Source: Pseudomonadaceae bacterium (lineage in GTDB: Bacteria > Pseudomonadota > Alphaproteobacteria > UBA2136 > UBA6156). Taken from it: 64,000 nt of DNA. The notes beneath the pieces were generated by a model. That model worked only from the letters and a program-made list of their open reading frames with translations. It was not told the origin of the DNA and did no database searches. Shown here one piece after another: positions 44,062 to 51,667 of the stretch (position 1 is its first letter; every line of letters starts with the position of its first letter). A program made the position numbers and the translations under genes. Where the stretch lies: positions 441,968 through 505,967 of the forward strand of contig JACKLD010000012.1 in NCBI GenBank assembly GCA_024236095.1. The letters are read 5' to 3'.

Positions 44062-45765
44062 TTAAATTCTTACGTCAACCAGCTTGTCCACGTCCACCCA
44101 GCCTGCGGCATCTGCCACGGCATCGGTATCCGTTTCACTTTCGGCGGCCCACTGGCTGGCATGATGCTGTTGCCCATGCCCGCCCTGGTTGCCACCGCCC
44201 GCCTGTCCCTGACCCTGATTGCTCAACATCAGTGAAAGACCTTGGTCTCCCAGTTTCAAACCAGCATCCGCCAGCCCTTGCCGGAACATATGCACGTCGC
44301 GTGCCAAAAGCTCCACCACGGCGCCATCGCTGGCAGAGATTTTCCCTTCCACCTTGCTGTGGCTCACGGTGATTTCAATTTTGATTTCCCCAAGCTCCGG
44401 CGGGTTCAGCATCATCCGCACCGTGCCGCCGCCATTGTCGGCCAAGGCACGCACCTGCACCACCGCCTGCTTGCCTACGTCGGCACGGGTGGCTTCCGCC
44501 AGCCGCTCGCCAAAGCTCGTGGCATGCAGGTTCGACCCCGCCGGCGCGCGCAGCACCTCACCGGGCAACACCGTCGGCTGCACCGCCGGTGCCTGCTGGG
44601 CGGCCGCCTCACGTACCTGCGCGGTGGTCAACACCCGCTCCAACACCGCCTCGGCCTTGCCACCGTCCTTCACTTTCAGGCGCGCCACTTCCAAGCCGCT
44701 GGGCGCATCCAACAACTCGGCCTTGGCCACCTCCGGCAACACCGGCTTCACCCGCGCCGCCACCTGCAGCACATCATCCGCAGCGCCATCAACCGCAGCG
44801 CTGTCCCGCGCCACCGGCATCACCTGAACGTCCACGCCCTGCTCATCGCCAGCATCCGTGCCATCGTCTACCGGCGCCAACGGCAGCGGCGCCATCCCGT
44901 CGGCCAACACTTTCGCGGCGGCCTCTTGCGGCTTGGCCGCCACCGGCAAAACAGTCACCCCTTCACCGTCTTCCACCCCACCTTCTGGCAGGGGCACGGG
45001 CAAGACTTCCTTGGCAACCTCTGCCGATTCATCCGGCAAGGCAATTCCCGCAACCGCCCGCGCCAAGGCCTGCCCTTCCTTGCCCGCCAAAGCCTGGAAG
45101 GCCTTCACGTTGGCGCGGGTAGAAACCGTCACCGCACTGGCCTCCACGGTGGTCACACTCACCGTCAGGGTTTGCTCGCGCACCATCGGCGTCAGCGAGG
45201 TACTGGCACTGGCATGGGCCATCACCATCGCCAACAGGTTGCCGGTGGTCATGTCGTCCCCCTGCTCCACGCCCAGCATCTTGCGCACCAGTTGCAACAT
45301 GGTTTCAATCTGGGTGGCCTTGGTGGCGGCCTGCTCGGCACTCATCCCCATTTTCTGGAACGCCGCAGCCAAATCTCCGGCATTGCCAAGCCCCTGCACC
45401 TCAATCTTCATTTGTTTCAATTGCACCACGGTTTGCCGCAATTCCACCATCACCGCCTGCAAATCCACCGCCACGCCACCCTCGGCATCCTGCACGAACA
45501 TCGCATCGGGCAATTCGCAACCTGCGCAGTCCTTCAAACCTGCCAGCAACGCCACCAAATCGGCCTCGCCGGGCAGGGCTTCACCATCGGCAGCCACACC
45601 GCCCCCCAAACCAAGCTGCCCCAGCAGCGCCCCAAACATCCCAGGCAATCCTTCGCCCCCCGCCTGCAACAAACCGGCCCCTTGCGCACCCGTTGCATTG
45701 CCGCCCCCCATCATCCCTGCCAACAGGGCGCCTATTCCGTTTGCCATCGGCATCATCATCGGCAT
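44062..45765 (-). CDS. fliK: Flagellar hook-length control protein FliK
   Basis: 567 aa. Long low-complexity Ala/Val/Glu-rich middle (a molecular ruler) and a conserved C-terminal FliK domain: GGTVRMMLNPPELGEIKIEITVSHSKVEGKI, LQQGLADAGL-like FRQGLADAGLKLGDQGLSLML. The C-terminus is Gly/Gln/His-rich. ATG 45765 has AAGGAAGGAG 8 bases before it; a GTG three codons upstream is less likely. First gene of the minus-strand hook unit, divergent from the flhB-like gene. Confidence 0.9.
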   Translation of the reverse strand: MPMMMPMANGIGALLAGMMGGGNATGAQGAGLLQAGGEGLPGMFGALLGQLGLGGGVAADGEALPGEADLVALLAGLKDCAGCELPDAMFVQDAEGGVAVDLQAVMVELRQTVVQLKQMKIEVQGLGNAGDLAAAFQKMGMSAEQAATKATQIETMLQLVRKMLGVEQGDDMTTGNLLAMVMAHASASTSLTPMVREQTLTVSVTTVEASAVTVSTRANVKAFQALAGKEGQALARAVAGIALPDESAEVAKEVLPVPLPEGGVEDGEGVTVLPVAAKPQEAAAKVLADGMAPLPLAPVDDGTDAGDEQGVDVQVMPVARDSAAVDGAADDVLQVAARVKPVLPEVAKAELLDAPSGLEVARLKVKDGGKAEAVLERVLTTAQVREAAAQQAPAVQPTVLPGEVLRAPAGSNLHATSFGERLAEATRADVGKQAVVQVRALADNGGGTVRMMLNPPELGEIKIEITVSHSKVEGKISASDGAVVELLARDVHMFRQGLADAGLKLGDQGLSLMLSNQGQGQAGGGNQGGHGQQHHASQWAAESETDTDAVADAAGWVDVDKLVDVRI

Positions 45766-45850
45766 GACGGACACTCCTTCCTTTGCTACACTTGGCCAAA
45801 TCTCGTGGCCTGCCTACCTGACACGCCACGCAACAGGGAATGCACAGACC

Positions 45851-46135
45851 ATGCCAAACGCGCCCAAACCGCCACAAACCAAAGCCGCCGCCCTGCGGTA
45901 CAATCAAGAGAGCGACGCCGCCCCTATCCTCACCGCCAAAGGGCGCGGCCAAGTGGCCGAACGCATCCTCGAAGTCGCCCGCGAACACAATATCCCCATC
46001 CGCAGCGATGCCGACCTTGTTGAAATCCTTGAAAAAGTGGAAATCGACCAAGAAATCCCGCTGGAGGTCTACACTGTGGTGGCGGAAATCTTCAGTTACT
46101 TGTATAAAGTGAATCAACGGAAGGCCCAGCAATGA
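45851..46135 (+). CDS. FlhB C-terminal-domain homologue (FhlB type)
   Basis: 94 aa. AAALRYNQESDAAPILTAKGRGQVAERILEVAREHNIPI aligns with the cytosolic end of FlhB/YscU, but the NPTH self-cleavage site and membrane part are absent. Stand-alone copies of this domain occur in some bacteria and may act with FliK in export switching. ATG 45851 begins after a non-coding stretch. It overlaps the next gene by 4 bases (ATGA). Confidence 0.82.
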   Translation: MPNAPKPPQTKAAALRYNQESDAAPILTAKGRGQVAERILEVAREHNIPIRSDADLVEILEKVEIDQEIPLEVYTVVAEIFSYLYKVNQRKAQQ

Positions 46136-46449
46136 CAACCCCCGCCGATTGGATGGCAACCCTCACCACCGCACTGGATGCGCTGGAGCATGCCGCCCGC
46201 AGCAAACATCCCTCAGCCGCCGATACCCTTCAAAGCGCCACCACCACACTGGCCCAGCTTGAGAACGACCTCGCCACCTTCTCCGCCGACCAACGCACCT
46301 TGCTCACGCCGCGCCTTGCCACCGCGCTGGAACGCATCGCCACGGTCACCGCAGGTCTTTCCCAAACGCGCGACGGCATCGCCGCCGACCTCAATACCGG
46401 CCGCGCCCGTGCCGCCGCCTTCAAAAGCTATGCAAGCACGCCCAAATGA
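46132..46449 (+). CDS. Small helical flagellar-operon protein (105 aa)
   Basis: Not recognised. A helical protein throughout, with heptad-like patterns (LTTALDALEHAARSKHP, LATALERIATVTAGLSQ) of the kind found in FlgN-like or export chaperones, though no family signature is certain. ATGA overlaps on both sides tie it to the flhB-like gene and fliO. Confidence 0.65.
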   Translation: MTTPADWMATLTTALDALEHAARSKHPSAADTLQSATTTLAQLENDLATFSADQRTLLTPRLATALERIATVTAGLSQTRDGIAADLNTGRARAAAFKSYASTPK

Positions 46450-46706
46450 TGCTCACCTCCATGCCTTTCCTCAACATGCTGCTGGCGCTGGCCATCACCC
46501 TTACCTTGCTGTTGGGGCTGGCCCTGCTGCTGCGCAGCTTCAGCCCCGGCATGCGCAACCACAACCGCACCGAACGCCTGAAAAAACTGGAAAGCCTCCA
46601 ACTCACCCCGCACCACACCCTGCACTTGCTCGAGGTCGACGGCACCCGCCACACCGTCATTACCGGCCCCAGCCACACCGTCACCCTGCCGGAAGCCAAC
46701 CGATGA
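46446..46706 (+). CDS. fliO: FliO-like flagellar export protein
   Basis: 86 aa with one N-terminal membrane segment (FLNMLLALAITLTLLLGLALLL) and a short basic cytosolic domain with a beta pattern LTPHHTLHLLEVDGTRHTVITG, like the FliO domain. It assists FliP assembly. Its stop overlaps the fliP start (ATGA). Confidence 0.75.
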   Translation: MMLTSMPFLNMLLALAITLTLLLGLALLLRSFSPGMRNHNRTERLKKLESLQLTPHHTLHLLEVDGTRHTVITGPSHTVTLPEANR

Positions 46707-47644
46707 AGCAACATTTCCAAAACATTCGTGGGTCAAGAGGGCAAAGCCCGCTTGCGCCGAAGGCGTCATTCCAGCCCCGCCAAGTCAAAGCAACGGCAGT
46801 TGACGAACAGCTGGAATCCAACACCTACGGTGTATGTTCCTGTCAAAGACGCACCTTGAACAGCCTTGCCATACACACCTTCCTATCCTGTTTGGCCGTC
46901 CTCCTGCTCTTCCCCGCCATCACCTTTGCCCAACAAGTCGGCCCCCTCACCCTCAACTTCGGTGACGACCTGTTCTCCAGCCAACGCATCTTCCAACTGC
47001 TGGTGCTCATCACCGTGCTGTCGCTGGCGCCCAGCCTGCTGCTGATGGTCACCAGCTTCACCCGCATTGTGGTGGTACTCAGTTTCCTGCGCAGCGCCTT
47101 GGGCCTGCAAACCAGCCCGCCCAACGCGGTGATGGTCGCCCTCGCCCTCTTTCTCACCAGCTTCATCATGGCGCCGGTGCTCACCACCAGCTACCAGCAG
47201 GGCGTGCAACCGTACCTGAACGGCCAAATCAACGAGCAAACCGCCTTTACCCGCGCCACCCAACCGTTCTCCCGCTTCATGCTGGCCAACGTCGGCGAGG
47301 CCGACCTCGACCTCTTCCTCAACCTGCTACCCGAGGCCCAGCAACGCGAAGTGGTGCTGCCCGCACCGGGCGTCGCCCCTTCCGCCGTCAACGTTCCGTT
47401 CCAAGCCCTCATTCCCGCCTTCATGATATCGGAACTCAAACGCGCGTTCGAAATCGGCTTCCTCATTTTCCTGCCATTCCTTGTCATCGACCTCACCGTG
47501 GCCAGCATCCTCATGAGCATGGGGATGATGATGCTCCCCCCCGTCACCATTTCGCTGCCCTTCAAAATCATCTTCTTCGTGCTGGTCGACGGCTGGCACC
47601 TCCTCGCCGGCAGCCTCATCCAAAGTTTCCAACAGCCCCTGTAG
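46703..47644 (+). CDS. fliP: Flagellar export gate protein FliP with a repeat at its N-terminus
   Basis: 313 aa from ATG 46703, which overlaps the fliO stop. Residues about 8-50 come from a type A repeat (46728-46850). Only after it comes the signal peptide (LSCLAVLLLFPAITFAQQ, about residues 60-76), normally at the very start of FliP. The body is typical: LLMVTSFTRIVVVLSFLRSALGLQTSPPN, PAFMISELKRAFEIGFLIFLPFLVIDLTVASILMSMGMMMLPPV. An in-frame TTG at 46856, just after the repeat, would give a normal-length protein. Forms the export pore with FliQ and FliR, which are not in this window. Confidence 0.93.
   Translation: MKQHFQNIRGSRGQSPLAPKASFQPRQVKATAVDEQLESNTYGVCSCQRRTLNSLAIHTFLSCLAVLLLFPAITFAQQVGPLTLNFGDDLFSSQRIFQLLVLITVLSLAPSLLLMVTSFTRIVVVLSFLRSALGLQTSPPNAVMVALALFLTSFIMAPVLTTSYQQGVQPYLNGQINEQTAFTRATQPFSRFMLANVGEADLDLFLNLLPEAQQREVVLPAPGVAPSAVNVPFQALIPAFMISELKRAFEIGFLIFLPFLVIDLTVASILMSMGMMMLPPVTISLPFKIIFFVLVDGWHLLAGSLIQSFQQPL
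46728..46850 (+). repeat. Type A dispersed repeat, copy 4 (inside the fliP reading frame)
   Basis: GGGTCAAGAGGGCAAAGCCC, CGCCGAAGGCG, CATTCCAGC ... GCTGGAATCCAACA arms and GTATGTTCCTGTCAAAG end. The frame of fliP passes through all of it without a stop. It matches copies 1 and 3 closely. Confidence 0.92.
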
Positions 47645-47678
47645 GGCTCACCTTGCCTGCCGGATTTCATAGACCAAA

Positions 47679-47757
47679 AAGGGGGGAGTAAAGCCCCCTT
47701 ACGCCGCAGAAGGCGTCATTCCAGCGAAGGTTTCTCAACCTCAGTGAAGCAACGTCA
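47679..47757 (+). repeat. Type A dispersed repeat, copy 5 (partial, between fliP and the TPR gene)
   Basis: GGGGGGAGTAAAGCCCCC, then CGCCGCAGAAGGCG and GTCATTCCAGC, then a diverged AAGGTTTCTCAACC core up to GAAGCAACG, where it stops next to the end of the TPR gene. The right third is missing. Confidence 0.8.
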
Positions 47758-50217
47758 CAACGCAGGCGGCGGTAACAACTCCATATACCGCATCTTCCCA
47801 TTATAATCGTTCAACTCGTCCCGACGCTCACGCTCTTGCCGCTGCGCGGCTTTAAATCCGTCGGTAAAATTGTTCAGCCCCGCCAAACTGTCGGCCACCA
47901 ACGCCAGCGGACGCACCGCCCGCGTGCCTTCCGCCACCCCGCCGTGCGCCCCGATCGCCGCCAGCGTATCAGCCATCTGCGGCATGGTTTCGCCCACCGG
48001 CCCAAACGTGTTCAACAGGGCCTCCAGCCGCTCCCGCTCGCCCTGCTGGGCGTAGGCGTAGGCCAACCGCAACACCGCCACTTGGTTCTGGCGGCTTTCG
48101 CGCAAACTCTCCGGCTTGATGCGCGCCACCACCGGCGCCAACACATCGGCCAGATAGCCCCAGCTACCTTTTTGCCAGCCCGCTTCGGCACGCAACCATG
48201 TGGCGTCTGCCCCCAAACTGTTGCGCAACGCCGCAACCGCGTCGTCATTTTTGCCAAGCGCCAGCAAGGCCCGCGCTTCCGCCAGCGGCCATGCTTCTTT
48301 TTGCACGGTGTTCACCGCATCGTTTTTGTACTGGTCAAGCAACTTCACCGCCTCGCCCGCCTTGCCAAAGCTTGTATAGGCATCGGCCAACACCAACGCC
48401 ACCCGCGCCTTGTCGATGGGCTCCCGCGCATGGAACGCCAGCACCTTCTCCAAAATCGGAATCGCCCGCGCCTGCAACCCCTGCCCGTTCAGCAATTTGC
48501 CCGCCAACTCCATCACCCGGTCGCCACGGTCATCGTTGGGCAACAATTCCTTGAAGTCAAAATACAACCCCAGATAAGTCAGCGGGCTGTACTGCTCGGG
48601 GTTTTCGGGGTCAAACGCCCCCAACACCGCTTCGGTCATCTTGTCGGTCAGTGCCGCCATCCCCGGCATGTCGGGGTACACCCGCGCCAGCGTCTTCCAA
48701 CGGGCCAGCGCCCCACGGTAATTGTGTTGGGTCAGGTAGGCATCGCCCAACGCCATCAACACATCCTGCTCCAACCGGTCACCGCGCCAAAACAAGCGCA
48801 AATCCTCCAGATACGCCACCAGCTGCCGCGTCTCCAACTCGCCGCGCCGCTGCAAGGCCTGCACAAAGTCATATTTGGCCCGATACGCCGTGGTCACGTC
48901 CTGCTTGTCGTCCGCCGCCAGCGCCAGCAACTCCAAGCCTTCCTGTTCTCTGCGCGTACCCATGCGCACAATCCCGCGCAAATAGGTCAGCTTGGCGGGC
49001 ACCTTGTCCACATAGCCGTCGGCCAATCCGTCCAGATACCGTCGTGCCTGTTCCCTGTCGCCCACCGCCACCAACGCCTCCCCGTGGCTCAGGGTCAGCA
49101 GCGTGCGCAATGCCAGCGGATACCCCGCCACCACCGCCGCATCGGCAGGCCATGTCCGCAAGGCTTCGGCATCACGCCCCACTTGCTGCAACGCCGCCGC
49201 ATGCCACAAGGCCCGCTGCTGGGGCAGATAACTCTCATCCGCCGACAGCAACGGCAACGCCTGCGCACCATTGCCGCGCATCACCTCGGCCATTGCCAAC
49301 AGTAGCCGCGCATCCTTGTTGTCGGGCATACCGTCCTCGCGCTTGGGCATCAGCGATATCTCTGCCGCCGCCTCATGGGCACGGTTCCAAGCCAAGTAGT
49401 AAGCCGCCAATTCCCGCCGCGCATCCACCACCGCCGGGTCGGCCGCCACCGCCTCGGGAGCAACGCCCCACACCGCACGCAACGCCCCGGCCGATTCCAC
49501 ATGGGTCAGCGGCGCCTCGGGCCCGGCTTGCGGCTCCACCTCGGCAGAGACCACCGCTTCATCCTGCGGCAACCCGGCCCCGGCAGCGCGCTGGGCACGG
49601 CTCAGCGCCGCCAGCTGCATCTTCAGCCCCGTCCAATAGCCTTTGGCATATCCGGCCTCCGGCAACAGAGGTTTCTCCATGCTCACCGGCACCGCCACGT
49701 CAAGCGGTGACACGGCCACGTCTACGGAAGACACTTCCCCATGCCCGCCAACCGTCTCGGCCACAGGCTCGGGCGCCACTTGCACCGCAGGCACCACCAC
49801 CTCCCGCTCGGCCCACGCTGCAATCTTCTCACGCAAGGCCTGCGCACGCATTTCCGCGTCCTGCACCGCGCCGTAGGCACGGGCGAAGTCCAACCGGTGT
49901 GCGGTCTCATCCGCCGCCCGCACCCGCCGCAAACGGCCATCCTGAATGTAGTATCCTTCCGGCAGGGTAAACGCCATCACCTGCCCGGGCTGATAAATAT
50001 TCTCCAACACCACTGCCAAGGCATCCTTGCCGTCAGGCCCTTCCGCCACACTGGCCGAAACCAGCGGCGCCAAGGCCTCCACTTCCGCCGCCGCTTCGCC
50101 CACCGGCGTGGCCACGCCCCTCAGACTCGGCCCCGGTTCCAACGCCACCTTGCGTGAAGGCGCCGCCCACACCGCCAACGGCACCATTGCAAAAGCCAGC
50201 CAGAAACGCCGCATCAT
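47755..50217 (-). CDS. Large secreted TPR-repeat protein in the flagellar cluster
   Basis: 820 aa. A signal peptide (MRRFWLAFAMVPLAVWAAP) is followed by a region with no known domain (about 30-270), then many TPR-like helical pairs (about 270-780; e.g. DVLMALGDAYLTQHNYRGALARWKTLARVYP and VLADAYTSFGKAGEAVKLLDQYK). Probably periplasmic. Its 4-base ATGA overlap with the MotB-like gene suggests a motor or stator role (inference). No clear homologue recognised. Confidence 0.75.
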   Translation of the reverse strand: MMRRFWLAFAMVPLAVWAAPSRKVALEPGPSLRGVATPVGEAAAEVEALAPLVSASVAEGPDGKDALAVVLENIYQPGQVMAFTLPEGYYIQDGRLRRVRAADETAHRLDFARAYGAVQDAEMRAQALREKIAAWAEREVVVPAVQVAPEPVAETVGGHGEVSSVDVAVSPLDVAVPVSMEKPLLPEAGYAKGYWTGLKMQLAALSRAQRAAGAGLPQDEAVVSAEVEPQAGPEAPLTHVESAGALRAVWGVAPEAVAADPAVVDARRELAAYYLAWNRAHEAAAEISLMPKREDGMPDNKDARLLLAMAEVMRGNGAQALPLLSADESYLPQQRALWHAAALQQVGRDAEALRTWPADAAVVAGYPLALRTLLTLSHGEALVAVGDREQARRYLDGLADGYVDKVPAKLTYLRGIVRMGTRREQEGLELLALAADDKQDVTTAYRAKYDFVQALQRRGELETRQLVAYLEDLRLFWRGDRLEQDVLMALGDAYLTQHNYRGALARWKTLARVYPDMPGMAALTDKMTEAVLGAFDPENPEQYSPLTYLGLYFDFKELLPNDDRGDRVMELAGKLLNGQGLQARAIPILEKVLAFHAREPIDKARVALVLADAYTSFGKAGEAVKLLDQYKNDAVNTVQKEAWPLAEARALLALGKNDDAVAALRNSLGADATWLRAEAGWQKGSWGYLADVLAPVVARIKPESLRESRQNQVAVLRLAYAYAQQGERERLEALLNTFGPVGETMPQMADTLAAIGAHGGVAEGTRAVRPLALVADSLAGLNNFTDGFKAAQRQERERRDELNDYNGKMRYMELLPPPAL

Positions 50218-50852
50218 TCAGGCCCTCCCACCACCAGCCAGGTGCCGGCGGGCATACCGGCTTCCGGCGGCCACCATGCGGCCTGTTTCAGGGCCACGCC
50301 CTGCCTCACCAGCTCGCCTTGCATCATCACGGCGGCGGCAAACGGCGCGGTCATGCCGTCCAGCGGCTGCACCACCCGCAAGCTCAAGCGGTTGTCCCAG
50401 TTGCGGACAAGCCCCGCCAACCGCGCCAACGCATCTTTGGTTTCGTCATCGGCCTCCACCCCCGCAGCCGCCAAAGCACGCGGCATCGGCAGATACAACT
50501 CGCCACCATCCTCAGCCAATACACCTTCCACCGTGCTCCACACGGCATCGTCCTTCATCCGCTGCACAAACAGTTTGTTCAGATACATCAACGCATCGTT
50601 GGCCACATAGGTATTGCGCTTTTCGGCATTGAAGAAATTGTCCGGACGCTGCCACACCACCGCATCACGCGGCGAAAACACTCCCTGAAACGACCCCGTC
50701 AACTCCTCCCACCGGTCGCGGTCAATCTCTTTCATGGAGAACAACAACACAAAAAACACCAGCAACAACGCCACCAAATCGGCAAAGGTAATCAGCCAGC
50801 GCGAACTGTTGGCCGCCTCACCCGACACGCGCGGCTCAAACACCGTACTCAT
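50214..50852 (-). CDS. MotB-like membrane protein 2
   Basis: 212 aa. The N-terminus SSRWLITFADLVALLLVFFVLLFSMKEID is a MotB-type segment with the proton-channel Asp (in TFAD). The rest has no recognisable OmpA-like peptidoglycan-binding motif. ATGA overlap with the MotB-like gene 1 upstream and the TPR gene downstream. The MotA partner is not in the window. Confidence 0.75.
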   Translation of the reverse strand: MSTVFEPRVSGEAANSSRWLITFADLVALLLVFFVLLFSMKEIDRDRWEELTGSFQGVFSPRDAVVWQRPDNFFNAEKRNTYVANDALMYLNKLFVQRMKDDAVWSTVEGVLAEDGGELYLPMPRALAAAGVEADDETKDALARLAGLVRNWDNRLSLRVVQPLDGMTAPFAAAVMMQGELVRQGVALKQAAWWPPEAGMPAGTWLVVGGPE

Positions 50853-51535
50853 GGCGCCTCCACCCCTTGCACGGCGGCGCCCAGCGGCTTCAGGCCCTCC
50901 ACCGCCCGCGCCGCCGCCGCACTGACACCGGTGTAGTGAAAGTTCATGGTCAACACCGGCTCGCCGATGCGCACCGCCACCCGCACCACACCGGCCCCGC
51001 GCGGCGCCAGCAGGGTTGCCATGCTTTGCGCCCGCGCCGCCGCCACCATCATTTGGTCAGACGCATCTCCCACCGCCAACTCCAGCGTCCCTTCCGGAGC
51101 CCCCTTTTCAGGCACCATCAACGCCAGGGCATTTTCCAAAAAGCCCACCTTGTCGGCCATCAACTCGGTCTTGCCTTCCGCAAACAAGGCGCTCAACGGC
51201 ACCACCACCCGTACCCCGCTGGCATCAACCTCCATGGCATCGTCAGCATCCAGCAGCAACTGGTTGTGGACCAGCCCGCGCAAACCTTCCTGCAACGCCA
51301 TCGACCACGGAATCCCCAAGCTGGCCGTATCGTCACTGCCGGTGCCAAGGCCGCTTTCGCGGTAATCAAAGCCCTCGTTCACACCGTCAATGGCTTCAAG
51401 CTGCTTGTGCTGCGAGGGCTTGGCAAAGGCGTTCAGCAAAATGAACAACGCCAGTAAAATCAAGTTCAACGCCAACATCACCACCACCGATCCGGCGGGC
51501 GCGGCAGCCTTCGGCGGCAACACCAAATCATCCAT
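50849..51535 (-). CDS. MotB/OmpA-like membrane protein 1
   Basis: 228 aa. One N-terminal membrane segment (GSVVVMLALNLILLALFILLNAFA), then GSDDTASLGIPWSM and a C-terminal region like the MotB/OmpA fold (VRVVVPLSALFAEGKTELMADK, QSMATLLAPRGAGVVRVAVRIGEP), though its peptidoglycan motif is weak. ATG 51535 has AAGGAAA upstream. First of three coupled genes after cheA. Confidence 0.72.
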   Translation of the reverse strand: MDDLVLPPKAAAPAGSVVVMLALNLILLALFILLNAFAKPSQHKQLEAIDGVNEGFDYRESGLGTGSDDTASLGIPWSMALQEGLRGLVHNQLLLDADDAMEVDASGVRVVVPLSALFAEGKTELMADKVGFLENALALMVPEKGAPEGTLELAVGDASDQMMVAAARAQSMATLLAPRGAGVVRVAVRIGEPVLTMNFHYTGVSAAAARAVEGLKPLGAAVQGVEAP

Positions 51536-51667
51536 GGCGGGCGGTTTCCTTCTTGTTACCCCGCACCATAGCGCAAACCCGCCGCCCACGCCAGCACACC
51601 GCCACCCCTGTTGGCATCAAACACAGCCCCGGCACGGCACGCCACAGACATGACCTGCCAACAGTGC

